DNA from: Bacillota bacterium | GTDB lineage: Bacteria > Bacillota > Bacilli > Alicyclobacillales > SLC66 | DNA: 42,515 nt | NCBI GenBank assembly: GCA_021805735.1 | Contig: JAJZEE010000027.1 | Span: 1 to 42,515 of the forward strand | Reading direction: 5' to 3' | Program-made: the position numbers and the translations under genes | Part shown: in pieces, positions 32,544 to 40,135 of the stretch | Numbering within the stretch: the first letter of the stretch is position 1 | Layout: each line of letters begins with the position of its first letter | The notes under the pieces: generated by a model | Databases searched by the model: none | What the model was told of the DNA's origin: nothing | The model's input: the letters and a program-made list of their open reading frames with translations, nothing else

Positions 32544-32807
32544 ATGTTGTGGTCGGAGGTTCGCGAGCTATTTCCGGATCAGTTTGTGCTGGTGCAGTCA
32601 TTAAAATCGCACCAAGATGGCAGCAAGTTGTATGTAGATGAAATGGCGGTTATTCGTCCGATACCAGATCCGCATGAGGCTACTAGAGAACTTCTAAGGG
32701 CCAAACATGAAAACTTTGTCTATCATACGGGTAGACCAGAAATGGTTATGGAGATTGTTTCTCGCGTGGGCTTTAGGAGGTCACAAGTTGAAGATCGCAC
32801 CAATTGA
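32544..32807 (+). CDS. Small conserved protein paired with a retropepsin, 87 aa
   Basis: A soluble protein with 'LWSEVRELFPDQFVLVQSLK' at the N-terminus, a central 'KLYVDEMAVIRPIPD' strand and 'YHTGRPEMVMEIV' near the end. Proteins of this layout are often found directly upstream of small retropepsin-like proteases in Firmicutes, to my knowledge without an assigned function. It overlaps the protease gene by 20 nt in another frame, which implies translational coupling. It may be a substrate, inhibitor or specificity partner, but that is speculation. Confidence 0.75.
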   Translation: MLWSEVRELFPDQFVLVQSLKSHQDGSKLYVDEMAVIRPIPDPHEATRELLRAKHENFVYHTGRPEMVMEIVSRVGFRRSQVEDRTN

Positions 32808-33168
32808 TGGTCTTCTATTTGTCTCAATGACGATAACATTCCGAGGACAAAGCAGACTAATCGACCATTTAGTGCTTGATACCGGCGCGAGCCACTCAGT
32901 GATATCAATGGAACTGGTTGATGATATGGGGATTTATGGCGATGTTGATGATGAAATTGTTGTCATGCATGGCATTGGTGGTGTCGAACGGTCTATCCGT
33001 AAAAAGATTGAGTCAATCGAGTTTGGAACGTTTAAACTGTCCGAAGTCAAATTGGATTTTGTTAACTTTGATTCCCACTTCGGAATCAATGGTCTGTTGG
33101 GAGCAGACATTCTTACGGCAGGACGGTTTGTTATCGACCTAGATGCAATGGAGATTTATCAAAAGTAA
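32788..33168 (+). CDS. Retropepsin-like aspartic protease (clan AA), 126 aa
   Basis: The single-domain protease has the active-site motif LDTGASHSVIS (DTG near residue 32), followed by a flap region 'HGIGGVERSI' and the 'FGINGLLGADIL' motif, which corresponds to the hydrophobic-hydrophobic-Gly (psi) element. It should work as a homodimer. It has no signal peptide or membrane segment, so it is probably cytoplasmic. TTG 32788 is set by AGGAGG (32775-32780) with 7-nt spacing; the frame is open upstream but only as an overlap of the partner gene. Confidence 0.85.
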   Translation: MKIAPIDGLLFVSMTITFRGQSRLIDHLVLDTGASHSVISMELVDDMGIYGDVDDEIVVMHGIGGVERSIRKKIESIEFGTFKLSEVKLDFVNFDSHFGINGLLGADILTAGRFVIDLDAMEIYQK

Positions 33169-33191
33169 TTCATCATCTTGAGCGTTGAAGT

Positions 33192-33206
33192 CACAGTACC
33201 ACTGTG
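33192..33206. other. Short palindrome in the gap after the retropepsin gene
   Basis: CACAGT-acc-ACTGTG (33192-33206) has 6-bp perfect arms and no T tract. It is the only structure noticed in the 33169-33328 interval. Confidence 0.35.
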
Positions 33207-33328
33207 CTGGAGCCCCCAACTCAGGATTTGACCTGCGATTATTTTGAATAAACATAGAAAGTCGAACTCCCTCCCCTCCTTATTGGACCCTCGGGCTGTT
33301 ATGTGCAACAAGGCCTGTTGACGACGGT

Positions 33329-33724
33329 ATGGTCAATCAAATCGAACAGTTCTACGCATCAAACCATCATCCAAGCGTGATTCGAGTTTGTCCATTGGCC
33401 CATTCATCGTTGATTACAATTCTGCAACAACGAGCGTATGTACTGTCGAGTTTCGCCTACAGATGGGTGCTCGATTTTGAATCATGGGATTCGCCCTTTG
33501 AAGAAGCCGACGAGCGGGTGCGGGTTGCCAGGTCGGACGAGGAATTGATGTGGGCGCGGACAGTTTCGTCGGGCTTTTCTGACATGGAAACTGTGCCAGA
33601 GGGATGCGATCTCCATCTGGATCGAGCCTTCTTTCGCATGCCAGGCGCGATTCCCGTTCTCAGTGTCGTGAATGACCAGCCTGCCGCGGCCGGCGTGTTG
33701 GCTTTGAATAGAGGAAGAATCGCG
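33329..33724 (+). pseudogene. GNAT acetyltransferase fragment, truncated at both ends
   Basis: From 33329 the frame encodes a recognisable middle part of a two-part GNAT protein ('IEQFYASNHHPSVIRVCPLA', 'ILQQRAYVLSSFAYRWVLDF', 'VRVARSDEELMWARTV', 'GAIPVLSVVNDQPAAAGVLA'). The N-terminal region expected in this family is missing, and no ribosome binding site precedes the ATG. After about 33724 ('NRGRIA') the frame runs antisense through the adaB fragment to a stop at 33904, so the C-terminal acetyl-CoA-binding motif is lost. It is a decayed gene joined tail to tail with adaB. Confidence 0.7.
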
Positions 33725-34063
33725 CGGGATCAGTTTGAGGGCTTCGAGTGCCAACAAATCTGCCTTCATATCCACACCTCCACGCTACCCCTTCAGCACT
33801 CCATTCTTGCCAACAACTCGGTGGCCAGGTACGACAATCGGAATTGGATTGGCCCCATTTGCCAGTCCCACAGCCCGGGCAGCTGTGGGATGCACGATAC
33901 TTGAACCAATTTGAGAATAGCTCTGCGTCTCCCCAAACGGAATCTCGAGTAATGCGCGCCACACTTTGACCTGAAACGGGGTTCCCCTGAGATCCAGTGG
34001 GACGGAAAAGGTTTTCCGACGGGCGCTCAGATATTCGTCAACCTGTTCAAGACAGGGGGCCAT
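33725..34063 (-). pseudogene. Inactivated methylated-DNA-cysteine methyltransferase (adaB/ogt-like)
   Basis: The frame starting at ATG 34063, 2 nt after the adaA stop, encodes the DNA-binding and active-site half of an O6-alkylguanine transferase ('GTPFQVKVWRALLEIPFGET', 'TAARAVGLANGANPIPI'). The acceptor motif PCHR reads PGHR here, so the essential Cys is Gly. Four residues after 'GKNG' an in-frame TAG (33785-33787) stands where the family has Tyr (GYAGG), and the reading frame continues beyond it with family-like residues ('RGGVDMKADLLALEAL'). The N-terminal domain is also missing. Two independent lesions plus truncation make it non-functional as a repair enzyme. The stop-free remainder ends at the junction with the GNAT fragment near 33725. 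Confidence 0.8.
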
Positions 34064-34065
34064 CT

Positions 34066-34623
34066 TTACTTCATTGTGAACCAGTATAATTTTCGATAGT
34101 TGCTCGGACTGAACCCTGTTTCCTTCTGGAATACGGTCGAAAAGTGTGATGTGCTCCGGAATCCTGCTTCCATGGCGATGTCCGTGACCGTCCGGCTTGG
34201 TTCAGAGCATAGCGCTTCTTGCGCCACTCGGAGACGCCTGTCGAGTACATAATCGGCTGGCGTTGTGCCCGTCAGACGTTTGAAGACCCGGTGCAAATGA
34301 TAAGGGCTGATGGCGAGCTCTCGCGCAAGTGTGTCCAGCGTAAGGGAGTCCTGGTAGCGTTGTTCCATAATCTCTTTAGCTGCTTGAACAAGCTCCTCAT
34401 CTGGACCAAGCCTGCATGCATCAGGGCGGCATCGCTTGCATGGGCGGTACCCGGCTGCTCCTGCGTCATGCGCATTGCGGAATATGCGAACATTCTCGCG
34501 CAAGGGAGTTCGGGAACGACAGGACGGGCGACAAAAGATGCTTGTCGTCATCACACCGTAAAAATACCGTCCGTCGAATGTTGGCTCGCAGTTTACAATT
34601 GCTTTCCAAAGTGCTTCGTCCAC
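34066..34623 (-). CDS. adaA: AdaA-type methylphosphotriester-DNA methyltransferase and AraC-family activator, 185 aa
   Basis: Residues 1-80 form the Ada zinc domain, which accepts methyl groups from DNA phosphotriesters. The four ligand Cys are in 'IFCRPSCRSR' and 'YRPCKRCRPD', and the first of them is the acceptor. Residues about 85-180 form an AraC-type double helix-turn-helix ('LTLDTLARELAISPYHLHRV', 'DIAMEAGFRSTSHFSTVFQK'). Methylated AdaA activates the adaptive response in Bacillus, normally including adaB, which follows directly here but is broken. GTG 34623 follows GAGGTGA by a normal distance. It may still regulate alkA or its own promoter. Confidence 0.92.
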   Translation of the reverse strand: MDEALWKAIVNCEPTFDGRYFYGVMTTSIFCRPSCRSRTPLRENVRIFRNAHDAGAAGYRPCKRCRPDACRLGPDEELVQAAKEIMEQRYQDSLTLDTLARELAISPYHLHRVFKRLTGTTPADYVLDRRLRVAQEALCSEPSRTVTDIAMEAGFRSTSHFSTVFQKETGFSPSNYRKLYWFTMK

Positions 34624-34738
34624 GATTCATCACCTCTCACATCCAATTATAACGCTGATGCCTCCATGAAGTAAGCATCTGGGAATATGACAGCAAGATC
34701 ACGAAAGCCGACATGCACGACAGCGTGATATATAGAGA

Positions 34739-34860
34739 TTGCGCCTCATGAAACCGAGGAAGCGTGGCGCAACACGGGAGCTTTATGACTCTGAAGTGGA
34801 AGACGCCTCGCCTCTTGGAGGAAGCGTGGGTCGGAACTTGATCGGAGACGAGAGCGCGAC
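34739..34860 (+). other. Structured leader of the APC permease gene with a 12-nt repeat
   Basis: GAGGAAGCGTGG occurs twice, at 34756-34767 and 34818-34829. Each copy lies at the 3' side of a possible hairpin: TTGCGCC/GGCGCAA (34739-34745 with 34766-34772) for the first, and ACGC/GCGT plus CCTC/GAGG (34803-34826) for the second. The gap 34624-34883 holds no gene. The two similar structured units suggest a tandem RNA element or binding site, but no known riboswitch family was matched. Confidence 0.35.
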
Positions 34861-34883
34861 CGATAGTTTCGGGAGGGAATCAT

Positions 34884-36161
34884 GTGTCGGGCACGTTGAA
34901 ACGTTCCATCTCCGTATGGCAGGGAATTGCCCTCTATGTGGGGGCCGTGATTGGATCAGGTATTTTGATATTGCCTGGAATGACTGCAGGGATTGCCGGA
35001 TCGGAAGCTCTGTTTTCTTGGGGTGGGATGATTTTGCTCAGCATTCCGCTTTCCTGCACGTTTGCCTTCCTGGCAAGAGAGTATCCGAGTGCTGGTGGAG
35101 TCTCTACATTTGTCGAGAGGGCTTTTGGCAGGTATGCCGGCGCTCTCATCGGATGGTTCTATTTCATTGCCGCTTCCGCTGGACAATTCATCGTGCCACT
35201 CACCGGCGGCGAATATGTGACATACGTCTTTCGCCTGCAACCCGGAGTCGCATTTGTTATCGCAGCGATTTTGTTGGCAGGAGCCGTTGCAGCCAATTAT
35301 CTGGGGTTGCGCACAAGTGGAAAGGTGCAGTTGGCGACGAGTGGACTGACCATTGCGGTTTTGCTTGCAACGGTTCTTTTGGCGATTCCGTCCATGCATA
35401 TAGATGGTCTCGTCGCACCATTCACTTCGACCACATGGGGATCCGTTGGCAGGGGGGCGATGCTTATCTTCTGGTCGTTTTTCGGATGGGAGGCGATTGC
35501 GAGCCTAGCGCCGGAGTTTCATCACCCGGAGCGAGATGTGATGAGAGCCACTTGGGGTGCAGTCGTCATCGTGGGCGTGCTGTACTTCGGAATCGCGTTG
35601 GCGGTCGTAGGGACACATTCGTACGCTGTGGGTCAGCAATCTATGGCCCAAGCCATGAACAATGCCTCGTTGGCGCAGGTGATGGCAAACACAATCGGCA
35701 GAGGCGGAGCAGTGGTTACGGCCGTGATCGCACTGGTGATTTGCTTGGGCACCACGAATGCGTTTGTTGCTAGTATCAGCCGGCTGGCGTATGCACTTTC
35801 CCACGAGAAATTGGCCCCGGCATGGTTCGACCACATCAGTGAGCGCAGGTCGACCCCGCAAAGAGCGACGCTGTTGGTCGGGGCGTTGGCGGGGAGCGGA
35901 CTCATCGTTACGTTTGCGTTCAATCTCAGCATGAGCCACTTGGTCTACATTCCGAACTCGCTTGGAATTGCGACGTACATTCTTGGTACGGCGGCCGGAG
36001 TACGGCTCATTCGTTGGTGGGTAGGAAAGGTTTGTGCGGGTATCGCCTGTTGTCTCTGCCTCGCTGCGTACCCGTTCGTCGGGACGTTTATAGAAATTCC
36101 CATTGTGGTCGGAGTACTCTGCATCGGGTACGTTCTGTGGCGGAACCGCCATGAAAAGTAG
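34884..36161 (+). CDS. APC-family amino acid permease, 425 aa
   Basis: A 12-TM secondary transporter. The N-terminal 'GIALYVGAVIGSGILILPGM' is the TM1 substrate-binding motif of APC proteins (GSGI). 'AREYPSAGGVSTFVERAFG' follows TM2, 'FWSFFGWEAIASLAPEFHHP' marks TM6, and 'YALSHEKLAPAWFDHISERR' lies in the loop before TM9. The substrate is not predictable. GTG 34884 follows GGGAGG by 7 nt; an ATG two bases upstream is in another frame. It lies between adaA and alkA but has no evident link to alkylation repair. Confidence 0.88.
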   Translation: MSGTLKRSISVWQGIALYVGAVIGSGILILPGMTAGIAGSEALFSWGGMILLSIPLSCTFAFLAREYPSAGGVSTFVERAFGRYAGALIGWFYFIAASAGQFIVPLTGGEYVTYVFRLQPGVAFVIAAILLAGAVAANYLGLRTSGKVQLATSGLTIAVLLATVLLAIPSMHIDGLVAPFTSTTWGSVGRGAMLIFWSFFGWEAIASLAPEFHHPERDVMRATWGAVVIVGVLYFGIALAVVGTHSYAVGQQSMAQAMNNASLAQVMANTIGRGGAVVTAVIALVICLGTTNAFVASISRLAYALSHEKLAPAWFDHISERRSTPQRATLLVGALAGSGLIVTFAFNLSMSHLVYIPNSLGIATYILGTAAGVRLIRWWVGKVCAGIACCLCLAAYPFVGTFIEIPIVVGVLCIGYVLWRNRHEK

Positions 36162-36252
36162 AGGAGTCGGGTGGACGATGACCGAGGCATGACGAACAAT
36201 TATAATGAACAGAACAAGGGATTTTTGATCAGCGCTTGGAAAGGAAGTCATC

Positions 36253-37146
36253 ATGATGGAAGAGTTGATTCCTGTTGCACCCTTTGACTTCCCGCAAATG
36301 CTCCGCAGACCACTGTCCCGGCCATCCAAGGTTACCGTGATTGATTTCGATGGAGCTTCGTACACCAGAGCAATCAGCTTGAGCACACGGGTGGTTCCTG
36401 TCACGGTCGTTGGCAGGGGAACCGTTGACAATCCTGTTCTCCGTCTTATCTACCCGGCTGATGTGTCGAACAAGGAGAGATCTGAGGTTCGAGCAAGGGT
36501 GTCACGGATGTTTTCTGCCAATGCAAACATGCGGGATTTCTATTCAATGATGAACATCCAGCCTGAATGGGATGGTCTCATCAAACAACTGTACGGCCTG
36601 CGTCCAATACAGGACAACGATCTGTTCGAGTCAATGGTCAAGGTTATCATTGGGCAGCAGCTCAACGTAAAGTTTGCCGCCACTCTGGTTGAGCGATTGG
36701 TGGACCTGGGCGGTGAAAGCGTAGAATGGGCCGACATCTCGTTGCCGATTTTCCCTTCTCCCGAACAGGTTGCCGGATGGTCGTACAACGATCTCCAGGG
36801 CCTTTCATTCAGCCAACGCAAAGCAGAGTATGTTATCGACTTTGCTCGTGCGGTCGTCGACGGACGGGTTCATCTTGGTGGGTTAAGGGATCTGGCAGAT
36901 GAAGAGATTTACGACGCGCTCATGCCTCTTCGAGGGATCGGCCGATGGACGGTTGAATGCTTCCTTCTGTTTGGTATGGGAAGGCCGGACGTAATGCCTG
37001 CTGCGGATATTGGTGTGCAAAATGCAGTACAGCGGCTGTATGGCATGGCGGAACGACCGAAGGAGGAGGAAGTGAGGCGGTTGGCGGAACTCTGGGAACC
37101 GTGGCGAAGCTATGCAACGTATTACTTGTGGCAGAGCTTGATTTAA
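36253..37146 (+). CDS. alkA: DNA-3-methyladenine glycosylase II (AlkA-like), 297 aa
   Basis: An HhH-GPD base-excision glycosylase removing 3-methyladenine and other alkylated purines. The N-terminal beta domain covers residues about 1-100. The helical domain starts at 'DLFESMVKVIIGQQLNVKFA', and the helix-hairpin-helix with the catalytic Asp is in 'LMPLRGIGRWTVECFLLFGMGRPDVMPAADIG'. The C-terminal 'WEPWRSYATYYLWQ' is the usual end of AlkA. AAAGGAAG lies close to ATG 36253; a second ATG follows directly. With adaA and the remnant adaB it marks an alkylation-repair neighbourhood as known from Bacillus. Confidence 0.92.
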   Translation: MMEELIPVAPFDFPQMLRRPLSRPSKVTVIDFDGASYTRAISLSTRVVPVTVVGRGTVDNPVLRLIYPADVSNKERSEVRARVSRMFSANANMRDFYSMMNIQPEWDGLIKQLYGLRPIQDNDLFESMVKVIIGQQLNVKFAATLVERLVDLGGESVEWADISLPIFPSPEQVAGWSYNDLQGLSFSQRKAEYVIDFARAVVDGRVHLGGLRDLADEEIYDALMPLRGIGRWTVECFLLFGMGRPDVMPAADIGVQNAVQRLYGMAERPKEEEVRRLAELWEPWRSYATYYLWQSLI

Positions 37147-37149
37147 TTC

Positions 37150-37291
37150 TAAAAAAGCTCATCCCAAGTTTGAGTGCAAAACAAAACGACTTTTGCAACG
37201 TCCGGTATCGGTTGCCCTCCTCCAACTGCCCCGCATACAACCGAGCCCAATAGTACAGCGTGCGTTTGGGCATATCCCCGGTATTCCACAA
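37150..37291 (-). pseudogene. Fragment of an Rpn/PD-(D/E)XK-nuclease family transposase-like gene
   Basis: On the minus strand, from ATG 37273, the sequence reads MPKRTLYYWARLYAGQLEEG then 'NRYRTLQKSFCFALKLG'. This matches the central motif of Rpn recombination-promoting nucleases ('KRALYYWARLYTSQLKEGE', then 'Y..L.K'). Both ends are missing: downstream it runs into the alkA stop region, upstream no nuclease motif is found. It is a scrap of a mobile-type gene. Confidence 0.55.
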
Positions 37292-37620
37292 GCAGTTCAG
37301 ACATCCTCTGTCCTCCGTTCACACCCAATCTTCTGCCTTCAGTATACCACGGAACGCTATCTCAAGTTATCGATGCGTTTCGCAAGGATGACCGGAATGT
37401 TTCTGCAGACTCTCGGTTCCGCTGCCCTCCGTTTGAGCAACAAAAATACTCCTGCGTGGATCACGGCCTTTCTCTTGGTCTTTCGCGGGTTGGGAACCGA
37501 TTGGTCATTCAACCGGTCTTATTGTTCTTTCTTCAGCGGAAAACTGTTCGGCGACTCGTGTAACCAGTGCGCCGTCTTCATCGTCTGTATAGAAAATGCG
37601 CGAGGGATGTGTCGGCCATC
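37292..37620. other. Gap without a recognisable gene
   Basis: Frames here are short or show no protein-like features. No promoter, strong hairpin or repeat was noticed. The plus-strand frames crossing it look like non-coding translation. It may hold more debris from the same decay that left the Rpn fragment. Confidence 0.4.
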
Positions 37621-39006
37621 ATGAAGGTTAACAGCCTGCGATCACTGCTCTATATCACATTGTGCGCCGTCCTCGGAGGATTTATTTTCCATAGCGCTGG
37701 CGCTTGGAAGACTTCCGCTTCCCCTGAGGCGCATGCGCCCCAGAGTGGCAGGCTGAATGCGCAGGCGGCCACGCTGGGGCTGCCTGTCGGGGTTCCGAAT
37801 CCAGACTTCTGGTGGGCGATTCCGACGTTGGAACGCTATGGACTTCCGGTTATTCTGCCTGCTTGGCTCCCCTATAAAGGCTCATACAGCTATACGTTCA
37901 ATCCAGCCTTGTACAACGGCATGCCGCCGATCGGCATCACCCCACCGACGCGCCGACGCGCAATCGGCATTTCCAGCGTCGGCTACTCCATTGGCGTCGG
38001 CAATGTCCGCGAAGAGGGCGCCGCACCGCTTTTGAACGTAACGCCCGCCGGCAAAACCCTGACGCCTCCGGCGCATACGACCGTTCCCTTGACCCTGTCC
38101 TCACCGTATACGCAGTCGACGGACGGCCGGATGACCCCTCCTTTTGGCGTCACCGTTATCAGGCTGGCAAAGCCAGTCGCCCTGTACGGCCTCCCCGTAT
38201 CCATTGGCCATGGAATCACCGCCCGCGTGAGCTGGTCCGTGTCGTATGGCACCATGGGAAATTGGACCACCGTCAGCTTCCAAGATCACGGATACCTGGT
38301 CATGTTGCATTGGCCCCATTTCAATGACAGAACCGCCGTGGAAATCGCCCGCAGTCTGGTCGTCGTGAGAATGCCCAGTCGCCTGCGAATCACATTTGGC
38401 CATGACAGTTTGACGATGCAGCCCATCCTGGGATGGACACCCCAGATGACATCGCGACGGGGGGAAGCTTGGGGATATCGGTATCAGATCAACCATCTGG
38501 TTCACAGCATGCCGGTCGAATCTGTGCCCGCCCTTTCACCTCCGCCGAAAACACCCTATCTGCCTGCGCTGCCCGCGTCTCAGATTGCCTCCAGCACTGG
38601 AGGCGCGCCATACGTCTTCGAAGGGATGCGCACAAGTCTCCATACGGTCTACGGCAACGGTCGCTCCGTGGTGCTTATGCCCGCCGTGTTGCCCAAGCCG
38701 TTCGCGTCATTCTGGCCAGCAGATTTCCAGGGGGACAGCGTCTCAAACCGCTATCTGTTGACGGCGCATCAGAAAGGCAGTTCAGCCGCCTTCTCGCTCA
38801 CGGGTTCCGACGGATCGCACATGCAGAGGCGCGGTTTGACGGTCCACACGAAGTTTGGTCCGGGCGTACTCAGCCGCACAGCCAACAGCGCGACCATCGC
38901 ATTTGCTTCCTACGGGGCGACATTTACGACCACCGTGAGTGGCCTGGGGGCCGCTAACAGCAAAGTGGCTCTGGAAATTGTCGATGGTCTCACGAGAGTT
39001 CAGTGA
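37621..39006 (+). CDS. Secreted protein of unknown function, 461 aa
   Basis: The N-terminus has a signal peptide: KVNSLR, a hydrophobic core 'LLYITLCAVLGGFIFHSAGA' and a cleavage-like region. The mature part is Pro/Thr/Ser/Gly rich and mostly beta-prone, with segments such as 'ITPPTRRRAIGISSVGYSIG', 'VALYGLPVSIGHGITARVSW' and a C-terminal 'TFTTTVSGLGAANSKVALEI'. The mature part contains no Cys. No domain family was recognised; similar proteins follow ECF sigma factors in some Bacilli, but no sigma factor is seen here. ATG 37621 has only GAGGG 13-14 nt upstream, so GTG 37609 is an alternative. Confidence 0.6.
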   Translation: MKVNSLRSLLYITLCAVLGGFIFHSAGAWKTSASPEAHAPQSGRLNAQAATLGLPVGVPNPDFWWAIPTLERYGLPVILPAWLPYKGSYSYTFNPALYNGMPPIGITPPTRRRAIGISSVGYSIGVGNVREEGAAPLLNVTPAGKTLTPPAHTTVPLTLSSPYTQSTDGRMTPPFGVTVIRLAKPVALYGLPVSIGHGITARVSWSVSYGTMGNWTTVSFQDHGYLVMLHWPHFNDRTAVEIARSLVVVRMPSRLRITFGHDSLTMQPILGWTPQMTSRRGEAWGYRYQINHLVHSMPVESVPALSPPPKTPYLPALPASQIASSTGGAPYVFEGMRTSLHTVYGNGRSVVLMPAVLPKPFASFWPADFQGDSVSNRYLLTAHQKGSSAAFSLTGSDGSHMQRRGLTVHTKFGPGVLSRTANSATIAFASYGATFTTTVSGLGAANSKVALEIVDGLTRVQ

Positions 39007-39178
39007 CTCTCGTCAACGCCAACATGCCATGCGGCAGACAGCGGCAGACAGCGGGAACAGTGCGCCGTCCCACAAGATTGCTCAAGCAACCTTGGAGCGC
39101 GAACACTCCTTAAGTCAGACCCTTTGGGGAACCTATTGCGTCTATTCATCTGCAAGACGCAGAGGATGGTGTAGAACA

Positions 39179-39813
39179 ATGGGAATCAACAAGATGAATT
39201 TATTTGGGATGGTAGTGGCGGGATTGATATTGGCACAAGTGATTTCAACTCAACCAACAATGGCAGCAACCACGGGTTACCGTGAGTAATCAAAACATAT
39301 TGCAGGTATGGGCAAACACCTGGAAATCGAAACCATGAGTATGACCACGGCCAGAAACGGCTGGGCTATGGGACACCCATCTGCGTCTGCTGGCTACGAG
39401 AACATGGTGTTCAGCACGACAGATGGGGGCTTGATCTGGCAGAACGCGACCCCACGTCACATGGTCAGCGGGCAAAGGGCTTTATCTGCCGGTTTCGCGG
39501 GGACACAGTCGGCGGTCATCGCCGTAAACGGATCATCCGGCATCGTTGTATACGTCACGACCGACGGAGGACGAAAGTGGGTGGTGTCAAAGCCGCTCGC
39601 AACCGCCTATCCAAACGGCAATTTATACGTGCAGTTCGTGAACAGGCAGCGCGGTTTCATAGAGGTGTGTGGACTGCCTATACGCCCGTGGCAGGAAAAT
39701 TGTTGACCTCGGGTGGTCACGAACAGGCGACGCACATTTATTTGGATGGCGCCGTGTTACACGGGGTTGACGATGGTTACACGGGGTTGTGGGGCATGAC
39801 GGCAGAGATATAG
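39179..39813 (+). pseudogene. Nonsense-interrupted secreted YCF48/BNR-like beta-propeller protein
   Basis: ATG 39179 begins a signal peptide (MNLFGMVVAGLILAQVIS, ending 'TMAATTGYRE') that meets TAA at 39287-39289. The same frame then continues with 'GKHLEIETMSMTTARNGWAM' and two Asp-box-like repeats ('VFSTTDGGLIWQNATP' and 'VYVTTDGGRKWVVSKPL'), the pattern of YCF48/sialidase-like propeller blades. It ends at 39706, and the next frame carries more of the protein ('VWTAYTPVAGKLLTSGG') to 39813, which implies a frameshift near 39665. Signal peptide and body share one frame, so a point mutation to TAA is the simplest reading. Residual function is unlikely. Confidence 0.65.
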
Positions 39814-39958
39814 AGGTGTGCTTCCCCGCAGTGCACCCTTGTCGCATCATCGGAGCGTCCTACGACTATCGGAGTATTGTCCACTCATCCAACATCCTGT
39901 ACGCTGATCTCAGACAGTTGCAATCACAGTCCTATCGAATGTTTCAGGGGGGACGCGA

Positions 39959-40135
39959 ATGCAGTTTGGTGTATTGAACGAGGCGCATTTGGTTGTTCGC
40001 GACCTTTCGAAATCCGCACAGTTTTACGAAGGCGTTCTCGGTTTCACGCCGGCGTTGGCGGTGTCGGACATCCGATTCTATTGGACCGGGGCGGATCGTC
40101 GAGAGGAGAATCCCCATGATAAAGGGTTTGTATGA
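39959..40135 (+). pseudogene. Truncated VOC/glyoxalase-like protein, 58 aa
   Basis: ATG 39959 is preceded by AGGGGGG with 6-nt spacing. The product starts MQFGVLNEAHLVVRDLSKSA and continues 'QFYEGVLGFTPALAVSDIRF', the first beta-alpha-beta unit of a VOC domain with its metal-binding His. It then ends at TGA 40133-40135, after only about one third of a normal 130-residue protein. It overlaps the start of the next VOC gene by 20 nt, so a deletion has probably joined the beginning of one VOC gene to the start of another. Confidence 0.65.

Noticed and set aside
34739-34860. Glycine-type tandem riboswitch or lysine riboswitch before the APC gene
   Set aside because: Apart from two repeat units, none of the conserved core nucleotides of those families could be matched.
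34739-35773. Long overlapping plus-strand frame through the APC gene start
   Set aside because: It is Arg/Cys/Ser/His-rich and covers the first part of a clear 12-TM permease in another frame; it is a shadow frame.
37174-37563. Plus-strand frames upstream of the 461-residue secreted protein as a sigma or anti-sigma gene
   Set aside because: No sigma region 2 or 4 motif, no membrane segment and no binding site; the translated sequence looks non-coding.
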